Assembly (NCBI GenBank): GCA_963731745.1
Contig: CAVSWT010000012.1
Location: 186,001 to 250,000 of the forward strand
Length of the DNA: 64,000 nucleotides
Direction: 5' to 3'
DNA from: CAVSWT01 sp963731745
Lineage (GTDB): Bacteria > Bacteroidota > Ignavibacteria > Ignavibacteriales > Ignavibacteriaceae
Part shown: positions 27,134-36,720 of the stretch, one piece after another
Layout: the number at the start of each line of letters is the position of its first letter
Numbering within the stretch: the stretch's first letter is position 1
Notes under the pieces: model-generated
Told to the model about the DNA's origin: nothing
Seen by the model: only the letters and a program-made list of their open reading frames with translations
Databases searched by the model: none
Position numbers and translations under genes: made by a program

Positions 27134-28552
27134 ATGTATATCTACAATACTCTCACAAAGAAAAAAGAAGAATTTAAACCAATCGATCCGCCGAATGTAA
27201 AAATGTATATCTGCGGGCCAACTGTATATGACTATTTCCATATCGGCAATGCACGAACATTTGTTATGGCTGATATTATTAGAAAATATCTTGAATATAA
27301 AGGATACAACGTCACTTACGCTATGAATTTAACTGACGTTGATGATAAGATTATTAAAAAATCTATTTCGGAAAAGATTGATTCTAAGGAAGTGGCTAAT
27401 AAATATGTCCATGCATTTTTAGAAGACATCACAAAATTAAAAGTTAAAAAAGCAACTATCTATCCCAAAGCAACAGAGCACATGAGTGATATTATTTCTA
27501 TGGTGGAAAAATTAGTTGCTAACGGTTCTGCATATAATGTGGATGGAAATGTTTTTTATGATGTGAATAAATTTAAAGGATATGGAAAGCTAAGCGGAAA
27601 GAAGATTGATGAGCTGGAATCGGGTTCAAGAGTTGAAATAAATGAAGAAAAAAATAACCCGTTAGATTTTTCTTTATGGAAAAAAGCAAAAGAAGGCGAG
27701 CCATATTGGGATAGTCCATGGGGTAAAGGAAGGCCAGGCTGGCATATTGAATGCTCTGCGATGAGCTGCAAACATTTAGGTGAAACTTTTGATATTCATG
27801 GCGGAGGAAATGATTTAATTTTTCCTCATCATGAAAATGAAATTGCTCAGAGTGAAGCAGCCAACAAAAAGAAGTTTGTTAATTATTGGATTCACTTTGG
27901 ATTTTTAAATATTAATGATGAAAAAATGTCCAAGTCGCTTGGAAATTTTTCAACTGCAAGAGATGTCTTAAAAAGTTATTCTGCAGAAGCAATAAGAATG
28001 CTGTTTGCACAATCGCATTATGGCGGCCCATTAAATTTTACTGACGAACTTTTAAATTCTTCTAACAAAGGTTTGGAAAAACTTAATAATTTAGTCGATA
28101 AAATTAATGACGAAATTATTAATAAATCTGAAGCGAAATCAGATGTGGCAGATTTTCAATTTGATTTTGAGAAATATAAAAATAATTTCGAAAGTGCGAT
28201 GGATGATGATTTTAATTCGCCGCAAGCTGTTGCAGTTATTTTTGATTTTATTCGGGATGTAAATAAGACTATTGCAGAGAATGAAAACATAAGTAAAGAA
28301 TTTTATATTAAAGCAAAAGAGTTTTTAACAAAAACGGCAGATGGAGTTCTGGGAATTGTTGATCTTTCAAATCAGAGCAAAGGCGCCGATCAATCATTAG
28401 AAAATGAATTAATAGAATTACTAATTCAGTTGCGTACTGATGCTAAGAAAGAAAAAAATTATGCTTTGTCTGATAAAATAAGAAATGATTTAAATGCGCT
28501 AGGAATTATTTTACAGGATTCTAAAGATAAAACTACTTTTAAGAAGAAATGA
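27134..28552 (+). CDS. cysS: cysteinyl-tRNA synthetase
   Basis: Class I synthetase charging tRNA-Cys with zinc at the active site. 472 residues, the usual size. ICGPTVYDYFHIGNART contains the zinc Cys and the HIGN form of the HIGH motif; ECSAMSCKHLGETFDIHGGGNDLIFPHHENEIAQSE gives the remaining zinc ligands; KMSKSLGN is intact. An ATG at 27134 gives MYIYNTLTKKKEEF, matching the family start. It is probably transcribed on its own or with the following small gap; the YgjP-like gene starts 147 bases later. Confidence 0.96.
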   Translation: MYIYNTLTKKKEEFKPIDPPNVKMYICGPTVYDYFHIGNARTFVMADIIRKYLEYKGYNVTYAMNLTDVDDKIIKKSISEKIDSKEVANKYVHAFLEDITKLKVKKATIYPKATEHMSDIISMVEKLVANGSAYNVDGNVFYDVNKFKGYGKLSGKKIDELESGSRVEINEEKNNPLDFSLWKKAKEGEPYWDSPWGKGRPGWHIECSAMSCKHLGETFDIHGGGNDLIFPHHENEIAQSEAANKKKFVNYWIHFGFLNINDEKMSKSLGNFSTARDVLKSYSAEAIRMLFAQSHYGGPLNFTDELLNSSNKGLEKLNNLVDKINDEIINKSEAKSDVADFQFDFEKYKNNFESAMDDDFNSPQAVAVIFDFIRDVNKTIAENENISKEFYIKAKEFLTKTADGVLGIVDLSNQSKGADQSLENELIELLIQLRTDAKKEKNYALSDKIRNDLNALGIILQDSKDKTTFKKK

Positions 28553-28698
28553 GGAAGCGAATAAAATAGAAATTAATTTATGGCAAAATGCTTCTGTAGA
28601 AGAAAGAATTAAACTCATAGCCATTCAGCAAATGATCCTCAAATTTTTTATCCAAATCAAAAGAGCATGGTAAAAAATATTAATCAAAAGAACAATGA

Positions 28699-29379
28699 AT
28701 GAAAAAGAATAAAGTTAATTATGCGAAGCTTTTGATAAACGATATCGAATTTCCTTATCAAATCAGATTTAGTAAAAAAGCAAAGTACCTTCAATTAAGA
28801 ATTAATCATTATAATAATCTTGAATTAGTAATTCCCAAACGGTATTCATTAAAAGAGGGGGAGAAATTTTTATTTGATAAAACTGATTGGGTAAAAAAAC
28901 ATACAGAAAAGATTCTGCAAAAGAAAAATGATTTTTTTTATTTTGGTGAAAAAATAAAAATTGTCCAAAGTTATGATCTATTTCTAAAAAGGCCTCAAAT
29001 AATATTTGAGAATAAAATTCTTCAAGTAAAACTTCCGCATGATTCTAATTATTCATCAGTAGAAATTTATTTGGCGTTTTTGAAGAAACATGCAAAAAAA
29101 TATTTAATCGAAAGAACAAATTCCTTTGCGAATAAATTTGATTTTAGTATAAGTAAAATCGGAATTCGCGGTCAAAAAACCAGATGGGGAAGCTGTACAT
29201 CTAGCGGAAAACTTTCTTTTAATTATAAACTTTTAAAATTCAGAAAAGAAGTTATAGATTATGTCATAATCCACGAACTCTGCCACACAAAAGAAATGAA
29301 TCATTCAAAGAAGTTTTGGACACTTGTGGAAAGTTACTGCCCTAATTACAAATCATTAAGAAAAGAATTAAAAAGTTAA
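28699..29379 (+). CDS. YgjP-like metallopeptidase (DUF45)
   Basis: 226 residues of the YgjP/SprT-like family of zinc metallopeptidases. The core is IIHELCHTKEMNHSKKFW (about residues 190-207), an HExxH variant HELCH plus the NHS His ligand, preceded by RGQKTRWGSCTSSGKLSFN, the family RWGSC motif. The protein has no signal peptide and is probably cytoplasmic; its substrate is unknown. Its end overlaps the convergent FAD oxidase by four bases. Confidence 0.9.
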   Translation: MKKNKVNYAKLLINDIEFPYQIRFSKKAKYLQLRINHYNNLELVIPKRYSLKEGEKFLFDKTDWVKKHTEKILQKKNDFFYFGEKIKIVQSYDLFLKRPQIIFENKILQVKLPHDSNYSSVEIYLAFLKKHAKKYLIERTNSFANKFDFSISKIGIRGQKTRWGSCTSSGKLSFNYKLLKFRKEVIDYVIIHELCHTKEMNHSKKFWTLVESYCPNYKSLRKELKS

Positions 29380-30857
29380 GCTAAATCTTCACTTAAAATA
29401 TTTCCTCTTCCTAAAATCCAATTTGGATCTAACACTTTTTTAATTGCAGCCATTTTTTTTATATTTTCTAAACCATACATATCGATCAAATAATCACGTT
29501 TAATTTTTCCAATTCCATGTTCAGCTGAAACAGTTCCGTTTAACTGAACTGCCTTCATACAAATCTGTTTATATAGTTCCTTGCCTTTATTAAATTCAGC
29601 TTCATTTTTAGGCAGCATATTCAAATGGACATGTGAGTTGCCAGCATGTCCAAATACAATAAAATTAATATTTGCATTATGCACTGTGGATTTTGCAAAA
29701 TTATAAAATTCTAAAAAGTTAATATCTGGAACCGCTGCATCCGTACCTAATTTCCTAAAATTATTTTTAGAAATATATTCATTTACCTTTGAGCCTAAAG
29801 AATGACGGAATGCCTGAATTTTTTTATTATCAGCATCGGAAAAAGCAAACCATACACTTTCTTCATCGCCCTTATACTTTGAAATTAGTTCAGTCCATTC
29901 TTCAAGTAAAATATCTTCATTCTCCACTGTCACTTCCTGCTCAAACCAAACAGCAGCTTTTGAATTTGAAGGGATGGTTGAATTTTCGTCCATTAAAAAA
30001 TGTAATGAATTTTCGTCAAGAAATTCTAAAGCCAAAGCATCGACAACTTTTGGAAGATTATTGTTTCTTGACATGTACGATAAATATCTGGCTTTTTCAA
30101 TAAAACTAAGAGCATTTGTTTCATCATCAAAAAAAACAACACATGATATTATTTTTTGTGGAAGGGGAACTAAGCGAAGTTTTGCTTTAGATATTAATCC
30201 CAAAGTTCCTTCCGAACCAATAAATAAATCAATCGCATCCATATTTTTTTTTGCAAAATATCCTGTGGTGTTTTTTGTCAGAGGCATGGTATAATCAGGA
30301 ATATCTACATCAAAGCTTCTTCCATTCTCGGTTATTAAATTTAACGAATATTCCTCAGCTATATTTTCGCCTCTAACTAATTTTAATTTTTCACCTGAAG
30401 CAAGAATAACTTCTAACTCTAATACAAAGTTTCTTGTCGGGCCATATTTAAAAGTTTTTTCGCCGCTGGCATTAGTTGCGATTGTAGCGCCAATAAAACA
30501 ATTTCTTTCGGTAGGATCAGGAGGATAAAGTAAATTATTACTTTTTATTTCAGCTTGAAAATCAGACAGAATTATCCCTGGCTCAACAACAGCATACATT
30601 TCATCAGAATTTATTTCAATAATTTTATTAAGCTTTTCGGTTGAGATTACAATTCCGCCTTGCGGGACTCTGCCGCCGGTTAAGCCCGTACCGTTACCTG
30701 AAATTGTGACGGGTGTTTTATTTTTATTTGCCGAAAATAATATTTCAGATATTTCTTCTGTCGATTCCGGAATATAAACTGCATCGCAAAAGCCTTTTAC
30801 ATTTGCTGCGTCTGTTAAATAGTTTTGAATTTCGTCTTGTGAAGTTTTTTTAATCAT
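29376..30857 (-). CDS. FAD-binding oxidase, GlcD / D-lactate dehydrogenase type
   Basis: Cytoplasmic flavoenzyme that oxidises a D-2-hydroxy acid such as D-lactate or glycolate. 493 residues: the FAD_binding_4 domain (VTISGNGTGLTGGRVPQGGIV, TIATNASGEKTFKYGPTR) and the FAD-oxidase C-terminal domain with GHAGNSHVHLNMLP and SAEHGIGKIKRDYL, the substrate/flavin residues. No Fe-S partner domain is fused and no glcE/glcF lies beside it. Last gene of a reverse run with the glycosyltransferase (8-base gap). The exact substrate is not fixed by sequence. Confidence 0.9.
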   Translation of the reverse strand: MIKKTSQDEIQNYLTDAANVKGFCDAVYIPESTEEISEILFSANKNKTPVTISGNGTGLTGGRVPQGGIVISTEKLNKIIEINSDEMYAVVEPGIILSDFQAEIKSNNLLYPPDPTERNCFIGATIATNASGEKTFKYGPTRNFVLELEVILASGEKLKLVRGENIAEEYSLNLITENGRSFDVDIPDYTMPLTKNTTGYFAKKNMDAIDLFIGSEGTLGLISKAKLRLVPLPQKIISCVVFFDDETNALSFIEKARYLSYMSRNNNLPKVVDALALEFLDENSLHFLMDENSTIPSNSKAAVWFEQEVTVENEDILLEEWTELISKYKGDEESVWFAFSDADNKKIQAFRHSLGSKVNEYISKNNFRKLGTDAAVPDINFLEFYNFAKSTVHNANINFIVFGHAGNSHVHLNMLPKNEAEFNKGKELYKQICMKAVQLNGTVSAEHGIGKIKRDYLIDMYGLENIKKMAAIKKVLDPNWILGRGNILSEDLA

Positions 30858-30865
30858 TTTAAATT

Positions 30866-32167
30866 TTAGGTAAGCGTTCTAAGTATTCTTAAATATTTTT
30901 TTTGAATTTCTATGTCAGGTATTCTTAATTTATTTTTTTCATAAACGATTTTTTGATTAAAATGAATTAACATTTCGTCCAACGCATCAAACATGTTCAT
31001 GAGCGGAAAACCATTATCCCTTAAATAATGAATTAATTTTAAAGTTTTAAATCCATCAAACCAACTGAGTTTTTGTTTTTGAAGCTGTGATTGAGAGGAT
31101 GAATTCTTCAATATTTTCCCAACGTTATTTGTGAATTTGTTTAACACTAAAAAATTATAAAGACAAATATTTATCTTTCGTGATTCAGAAAGATAATCAT
31201 CTACGGAATATTTTTCATTTGACATGAAGAATTTAAGCCAGTTTTTTAGAACAATAAAACTTTCGGGATTATAAAGCATGTATTCATCACGAGTTTTATT
31301 AATGAACCGATTTACGCTTTGGCCTGTTCCAAAAGGTACGCGCCAAGATGCGCGCGATGAAGGGTAAATTGTCGTGGAATTAATCTTTTCGATAGTAAAA
31401 ATTTTTGCAAGTTTTTCCATGAAGTAAAAATCTTCGGCGGCTTTTTTTTTGTTCATGCCTTCAACTTTTATATAACTTTCAAAATCGCAGCACATTGTTG
31501 ACCCGATTGAATGAAAGGCGTAATGGGAATTTGCGAATTGTAATCCTAACACATAATATCGTAGAAATAATTCATAACATATGATGGCATTAGTATTTTC
31601 TTCTTTATCTGAAAATTTATGGGCATAATTTACAACTCCGGCTGAAAGATTTTTTTTGTTAAAAGTAGTTATTATCTCAGTGATATAATTTTTTTCGACT
31701 GTACAATCTGCATCAAGACAAGTAATTATTTTTTTTGAATTGAGTTCATAATTAAAAATCTGAAGTGCCAAGTCCATTCCAAGTTTACGTGCTAAGCCAA
31801 CTCCCGCATCTTTTTCCTTCAATTCATTTCTCTCTGAGGAAGCATCTATTAATCCTATCTGCAGTCCTTTCTTGTTATAATTAATTATATAACTTTTCAG
31901 AAAGGTAATTAATTCCTGATTATCTGTTTTTATCTGATCACTTGAACTTTTTGAATTGTTTACAACAAATATCACTAATGTTTCATTAAAATATTTATCG
32001 TCATTTTTTGAAAGTGAATTAATAAGATTCTGAATATTTTCATATTCACATATGGCAGGTACAACAATGGCGTGAGTTATATTTTTATTTTCATTCCACT
32101 GAAGTTTCCAATCGGAGCTTGCATATTTCGTCAAATATTTTTTAACAGAATCTGGTAATTCAGTCAT
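30866..32167 (-). CDS. GT-A family glycosyltransferase-like protein
   Basis: 433 residues. The N-terminal half is a GT2-like nucleotide-sugar fold: THAIVVPAICEYENIQNLINSL opens it, GVGLARKLGMDLAL follows and KKIITCLDADCTVEKNYI supplies a DxD-type metal motif (DAD). The C-terminal half is helical, without transmembrane segments, so it works in the cytoplasm. It starts inside the miaA stop (ATGA overlap) and is followed by the FAD oxidase. The sugar donor and acceptor are unknown. Confidence 0.8.
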   Translation of the reverse strand: MTELPDSVKKYLTKYASSDWKLQWNENKNITHAIVVPAICEYENIQNLINSLSKNDDKYFNETLVIFVVNNSKSSSDQIKTDNQELITFLKSYIINYNKKGLQIGLIDASSERNELKEKDAGVGLARKLGMDLALQIFNYELNSKKIITCLDADCTVEKNYITEIITTFNKKNLSAGVVNYAHKFSDKEENTNAIICYELFLRYYVLGLQFANSHYAFHSIGSTMCCDFESYIKVEGMNKKKAAEDFYFMEKLAKIFTIEKINSTTIYPSSRASWRVPFGTGQSVNRFINKTRDEYMLYNPESFIVLKNWLKFFMSNEKYSVDDYLSESRKINICLYNFLVLNKFTNNVGKILKNSSSQSQLQKQKLSWFDGFKTLKLIHYLRDNGFPLMNMFDALDEMLIHFNQKIVYEKNKLRIPDIEIQKKYLRILRTLT

Positions 32168-33090
32168 TTAAAATTTATTTCAATTAAATGTTTTGCCTTT
32201 TCAAAATCTGGACCTTCAATCCAATTAATTTTTATTCCTTCTCTTTCCATTTTTCTAAACCAAGTCATTTGGCGCTTAGCAAAATTGTGAATTGAACTAT
32301 TAAGCTTTTGAAACATATCATTATAATTCAATTCATCATTTAAATACAGTGCAATATATTTATACTCAAGTCCAAGTAATTTCAACCTATTATATGTAAT
32401 TCCCGATTTAATTAATTCTTCAACTTCTTCAATCATACCCGCTGATAGCCTATTTTTTAATCGTTCGGTAATTCTTTTTTTTATTTCTCTTCTTTCTAAC
32501 GCAATTCCGAAGTTTAAAGAATTTATAGCATCAACTTTAATGGTAGCTGAACTGCTTGCTTTTTCAATTAGAATAGCTTTTATAATTCTTTCTCTATCAA
32601 TTAAGTCGGTTGTATTGTGTAACTTCGGATTTAATTTTTTAAGAATGACTTTTAATTCCTCCAACGTAGACTCATCAAATTTCGCATCTTTAGTAAAATC
32701 AGTTTTTTTTAACTCATATTTTTGAAGCACTGCGCTTAAATAAAGACCTGTTCCGCCTACCAGAAAAGGAATCTTTTTTCTATTAATTATATCGTTATAG
32801 CACTTGTTAAATTTTTCTATAAATGAAAACAAATTAAATTCATCTTCCGGTTCAATTATATCAATGAGATGATAAGGTATTTTAGTGTTTCCGATAATAT
32901 AATCCTTCAGATCTTTACCTGTTCCAATATCTAACTTTCTGTAAACCTGGCGTGAATCTGCAGAAATAATTTCCCCGTTAAAGTTGGCTGCTAGTTTAGC
33001 AGCTAATTTAGTTTTCCCGGTTGCTGTCGGTCCAAGAATAGTTATCAGATTATATGCCTGTTTATAAACAGGTTTAACTTGAGGATTCAA
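32164..33090 (-). CDS. miaA: tRNA dimethylallyltransferase
   Basis: Adds a dimethylallyl group to N6 of A37 in tRNAs that read UNN codons. 308 residues: P-loop TILGPTATGKTKLA, ISADSRQVYRKLDIGTGK, GGTGLYLSAVL and the C-terminal NFAKRQMTWFRKMEREG, all standard MiaA motifs. It lies 34 bases after the unusual histidine kinase and overlaps the glycosyltransferase start by four bases, so the three probably form one transcript. Confidence 0.95.
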   Translation of the reverse strand: MNPQVKPVYKQAYNLITILGPTATGKTKLAAKLAANFNGEIISADSRQVYRKLDIGTGKDLKDYIIGNTKIPYHLIDIIEPEDEFNLFSFIEKFNKCYNDIINRKKIPFLVGGTGLYLSAVLQKYELKKTDFTKDAKFDESTLEELKVILKKLNPKLHNTTDLIDRERIIKAILIEKASSSATIKVDAINSLNFGIALERREIKKRITERLKNRLSAGMIEEVEELIKSGITYNRLKLLGLEYKYIALYLNDELNYNDMFQKLNSSIHNFAKRQMTWFRKMEREGIKINWIEGPDFEKAKHLIEINFK

Positions 33091-33124
33091 TTAAATGATA
33101 TGAATTAAACATGGAGAAAAATTG

Positions 33125-35071
33125 TTAACCAATACTATCAACAATAGGTAAATATATTTTAAACTTGCTGCCTTCTCCCAAATCACTTTCAACAATAATT
33201 TTCCCTTTATGGTCTTCAATAATTTTTTTTGTGACAGCCAGACCGAGTCCGACACCATTTGGTTTGCCTTGAGTCATAAAAGGTTCAAAAATTTCTTGCT
33301 TAATGCTTTCCGGCACTCCAAGGCCTATATCTTTAACTTCAGTTACTATCTGCTCATCTTCTTTACTAATGGTTACAAAAATGTTTCCGCCTTCAGGCAT
33401 TGAGTCACATGCATTTTTAATTGTTTGATACATTGCCTGGTATAGCGCATTCGGATTTACATTTACCATAGCATCAGCATTTATTTTTTTGTACAATTTC
33501 GAATTTCTAGATTCAACATACTCAGCAATATTTTCAAGTATTTTATTTATAACATTGCTGAATTGCAGTTCATATTCTTTCATATGATACTGATCTGAAG
33601 TGTAGTGAATCAGCGCTTCCGAAAAATTATTTATTGAAGTAGTCTTTTCCTTTATTAATTCAAAGAGCGGTTTAAGCTTATCCGTATGACCGTTGCTATC
33701 TGCTTTTTCAATATATTCATTTATGGCGTGAATAGGCTGATGAATATCATTTGATAAAAAGGAAACAACTTTTGATAAAGTATTTTTTCTATCTTCATAC
33801 AATGTTGATTCAATTATCATTGCATTCTGGATTGCTTGAGCGGCATGTATTGAAAGTATTGAAAGTATATTTTCTTCAACATTGGAAAATTTATTAAACT
33901 GAGTGCTCAACAATTGTATAACTGCAACAATAATTCCATCTCCGCTTGTGATAGGGAAATATAGAGCGCTTCTAGCCTCAATATTTGTTAAGTTCTCTTT
34001 TTCAGGCGAATATCTTTTGTCTTCATCAACATTTTTAATATTTATAATTTGATAATTTTCTACGGCAACGCCGGATAAAGTTTCATTCAATTTATATTTG
34101 AATTCTAGAATTTCATTCTCAGATTTATACTTAGCTAACAATTCATGTTTGTCTCTATTAACTATAAAAACAAAACTTTCATCCGATCCGGTTAAATTTT
34201 TTGTGGTTTCCGAAATAGAAAAAACTACTTCGTCAATATTTAATCTTGAGTTTATTCGCTGAAGCGCCTGCAGGATTTCAGACAACTTTTTGTTATCAAT
34301 ATTTTCGTCATTAAATGCTTCGGTGAATTTCCCAAAATATTTATTGTAAAATTTATGATCGCCTTCTTCTTTTTTATCTACTTTAGTTGATTGCGGAATT
34401 TCTTTTTGAATGTATTTGCTATCGACGTCATCTTTATTCACTGATTCGGTATTTAGTATTTCATTTTGATCACTATTAGTTTCAGTAACATTAAAATTTG
34501 AAATTGAATTTTCTTCCGGTTCTTTTATTTGATCCGGATGAGCAAATTGTATATTAGTGTCATCTGTCTGGTTGATATTTTCATCAGGTGAAACATTAAT
34601 ACTCTCATTCACTCCTTCTTTTTCAGAATCTGAAATAGCGGTACTTTCTTCTGTTAACTCATCAGGTGCTTCAAGTTTACTAAATTTGTATAAATTTAAT
34701 TTAATCTTCTTATTTTTATTTGCTAATTCAATCAGCTTATCATTTGGAATCGGATATAGAATAGTATCTTTGTTCGCAATGGCCGAGGATTTTCTATCTG
34801 TTTTTTCAATCAATTCTTTTTCGCCAAAAAATTCATTTATCCCTTTTTGATCAATTAATGGAAGCCTTCTTTGCCCAGGCAGTTTAATTTTTGCTTCGCC
34901 ATCTACAATTAGATACAGATACTCGCTTTTATCACCACTCTTAAAAATAATATCACCTTCTTTAAACTCTATAAACTCTTTTGAACTGATTTTAAGATTA
35001 ATTTGTTTTTCTTCCAATCCGGTAAACAGCTTATTTTCAAAGATAGAAGGTAAGTTTTTGTGTTGAGCCAT
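33125..35071 (-). CDS. cNMP-binding, GAF and HATPase sensor protein with Asn at the phospho-acceptor position
   Basis: 648 residues, no membrane segment, probably cytoplasmic. Residues 1-130: cyclic-nucleotide-binding-like domain (FKEGDIIFKSGDKSEYLYLIVDGEAKI). About 150-240: acidic, low-complexity linker. About 255-415: GAF domain. About 430-490: dimerisation helix pair. 530-648: HATPase domain with NACDSMPEGG, DIGLGVP, PFMTQGKPNGVGLGLA. In the H-box, FLSNDIHQPIHAI aligns with the normal xSHELxTPL motif, so the phospho-acceptor His is Asn441 (codon 33749-33751); other His (444, 448) sit nearby. So ATP binding is intact but classic autophosphorylation at that position is not. Likely a signal-modulating protein or non-canonical kinase. 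First gene of a run with miaA. Confidence 0.85.
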   Translation of the reverse strand: MAQHKNLPSIFENKLFTGLEEKQINLKISSKEFIEFKEGDIIFKSGDKSEYLYLIVDGEAKIKLPGQRRLPLIDQKGINEFFGEKELIEKTDRKSSAIANKDTILYPIPNDKLIELANKNKKIKLNLYKFSKLEAPDELTEESTAISDSEKEGVNESINVSPDENINQTDDTNIQFAHPDQIKEPEENSISNFNVTETNSDQNEILNTESVNKDDVDSKYIQKEIPQSTKVDKKEEGDHKFYNKYFGKFTEAFNDENIDNKKLSEILQALQRINSRLNIDEVVFSISETTKNLTGSDESFVFIVNRDKHELLAKYKSENEILEFKYKLNETLSGVAVENYQIINIKNVDEDKRYSPEKENLTNIEARSALYFPITSGDGIIVAVIQLLSTQFNKFSNVEENILSILSIHAAQAIQNAMIIESTLYEDRKNTLSKVVSFLSNDIHQPIHAINEYIEKADSNGHTDKLKPLFELIKEKTTSINNFSEALIHYTSDQYHMKEYELQFSNVINKILENIAEYVESRNSKLYKKINADAMVNVNPNALYQAMYQTIKNACDSMPEGGNIFVTISKEDEQIVTEVKDIGLGVPESIKQEIFEPFMTQGKPNGVGLGLAVTKKIIEDHKGKIIVESDLGEGSKFKIYLPIVDSIG

Positions 35072-35119
35072 ATTTTTATTTTATATTAAAGATATTGTTT
35101 AATTAACTCTTTAATTATA

Positions 35120-35731
35120 ATGAATTCTTTAGAAATAGAAAACGGCATTCTGCATATTTATAATAATGATGTAAAACTTGCTAATGTGATTGATAAAGTT
35201 GGAGTTTGCAGAATTAGAAAGAGAAAAAACTTTTATTATTCGTTTTTACGCAGCATTATCGGCCAACAGCTATCAGTTAAAGTTGCTGATATTATCGAAC
35301 AAAGATTTTGGGATTTTTTTGAAAATGAACCTACGCCTGAAAAAATTTTCAATGCAGATAACGAAATCTTAAGATCATTAGGTCTGTCCTATGCAAAAAT
35401 AAAATATGTGAAAGATCTTTCAGAAAAAATTTTGAAAAAAGAAATTCATTTTAGAAATCTTAATAACCTGAGTGACGAAGAAATAATTTTAGAATATACA
35501 AAAGTAAAAGGGATTGGTGTCTGGACTGTTCATATGTTTTTAATTTTTACTTTAGGAAGATTAAATGTTCTTCCGGTTGGCGATTTGGGGATAAAAAGGG
35601 CTGTTATGATTATATATAATCTTCGTAAATTACCGGACGAAAAAAAAATGTTTTTAATTTCTAAAAGAAATAATTGGGAACCTTATAACTCAATTGCCAG
35701 CTGGTATTTATGGCGAAGTTTAGAAATCTAA
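35120..35731 (+). CDS. DNA-3-methyladenine glycosylase, AlkA-like HhH-GPD
   Basis: Base-excision repair enzyme removing alkylated purines. 203 residues with the helix-hairpin-helix/GPD motif: TKVKGIGVWTVHMFLIFTLG followed by VLPVGDLGIKRA, where Asp155 is the catalytic residue. FLRSIIGQQLSVKVA near residue 45 is the standard family start of the core fold. It lacks the N-terminal TBP-like AlkA domain, so it belongs to the short MagIII/AlkA2 style. ATG 35120 is 48 bases from the divergent sensor gene. Confidence 0.9.
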   Translation: MNSLEIENGILHIYNNDVKLANVIDKVGVCRIRKRKNFYYSFLRSIIGQQLSVKVADIIEQRFWDFFENEPTPEKIFNADNEILRSLGLSYAKIKYVKDLSEKILKKEIHFRNLNNLSDEEIILEYTKVKGIGVWTVHMFLIFTLGRLNVLPVGDLGIKRAVMIIYNLRKLPDEKKMFLISKRNNWEPYNSIASWYLWRSLEI

Positions 35732-35811
35732 ATTCAAATTCATTGCTAAAATTATTTTTAATTTTAACGAAAGAAAATTTTAATGAATCTTAAAACGGAA
35801 TATTGCATCTG

Positions 35812-36369
35812 ATGACTGAAGAAGAAGTGCTTATTGATAAGGCAAAAACTGGTGATAGAAAAGCTTTATCTGAATTGGTAAAAAGGTACGAAAAAACAGT
35901 TTATAATTTTGCTTTTAAAGTGTGCCGGGATCCTGACAGAGCCGAAAACTCTATGCAGGAAACATTTTTTAGCATGGTTAAATCTTTAAATCAGTTTGAC
36001 GGCAAATCGAAGCTTTCAACCTGGTTGTATAGAATTGTTACAAATCATTGTTTAATGCAGTTAAGGAAGAAAAAACATCCTTCAATATCAATTGATGACG
36101 AAGATGTTTTTGAAGACGCTTATTTATCTGATTTAAGAACTCTACCAAATTTAGAAGTTGAAAATGAAGAACTTAAAAATATTTTAGATGCGGCTATAAA
36201 AAAACTTTCACCCGAATATAGAATTGTTTTTTTATTACGCGATGTTGAAGGACTTTCAACCGAAGAAACTGGAAATATTACAGATCTATCTGTGCCAGCG
36301 GTAAAATCACGTTTACACAGAGCAAGAGCATTTTTAAGAAATGAAATTACTAAGGCGTTAAAATCATGA
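35812..36369 (+). CDS. ECF RNA polymerase sigma factor
   Basis: 185 residues from ATG 35812. Region 2 is VKRYEKTVYNFAFKVCRDPDRAENSMQETFFSM, and region 4 is IVFLLRDVEGLSTEETGNITDLSVPAVKSRLHRAR with the helix-turn-helix. There is no region 1.1 or 3, so it is an ECF-type sigma factor that recruits core polymerase to a stress regulon. GGAA at 35797-35800 is 11 bases before the ATG; the TTG at 35803 would leave no room for a ribosome site. Its TGA overlaps the anti-sigma gene start in ATGA, so the two are coupled. Confidence 0.93.
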   Translation: MTEEEVLIDKAKTGDRKALSELVKRYEKTVYNFAFKVCRDPDRAENSMQETFFSMVKSLNQFDGKSKLSTWLYRIVTNHCLMQLRKKKHPSISIDDEDVFEDAYLSDLRTLPNLEVENEELKNILDAAIKKLSPEYRIVFLLRDVEGLSTEETGNITDLSVPAVKSRLHRARAFLRNEITKALKS

Positions 36370-36608
36370 GCGACATAAAAGTTACCTGCAAAGAAGTTAT
36401 GAGCCACATCTGTGAAAGTCTGGGTGAAGATCTGAACTCAGAAAAATGCGTTGAGATCAAAAGTCATTTGGATAATTGTCCGGAATGCCAAAATTATTTT
36501 AAAACTGTAGAATTTACAATCGACTGTTATAGAAATTACAATATCGAACTGCCGCAAGACGCACATGAAAGGTTAATTGATTTTCTAGGGTTAAAAGAAA
36601 AGGAATAA
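36366..36608 (+). CDS. zinc-finger anti-sigma factor (ZAS-type), soluble
   Basis: 80 residues with the ZAS motif HLDNCPECQNYF (His-x3-Cys-x2-Cys) after an upstream Cys (VTCKEVMSHIC), the zinc-binding unit that clamps ECF sigma factors. It has no transmembrane segment, so it is a cytoplasmic anti-sigma that may respond to redox via zinc. Its ATG overlaps the sigma-factor TGA by four bases. The target signal is not visible. Confidence 0.85.
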   Translation: MSDIKVTCKEVMSHICESLGEDLNSEKCVEIKSHLDNCPECQNYFKTVEFTIDCYRNYNIELPQDAHERLIDFLGLKEKE

Positions 36609-36720
36609 TTTTTTTACATTATTTTTCCTCAGGGGCACTCAAGTCAAACTTTGTTACCAATTAATTTTGAATCTTTATTTAAAAAAAATCATCGTATTCT
36701 AAAAGAAAAAAGGAAATTTT

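Noticed and set aside
28590..28680. Short open stretch reading EINLWQNASVEERIK and onward after cysS
   Set aside because: No start codon or ribosome site and only about 35 codons; could be chance or a remnant, not supportable.
36609..36640. AT-rich hairpin GGAATAAT / ATTATTTTTCC after the anti-sigma gene
   Set aside because: Imperfect, all A/T apart from the ends, and no clear T-run; not called a terminator.
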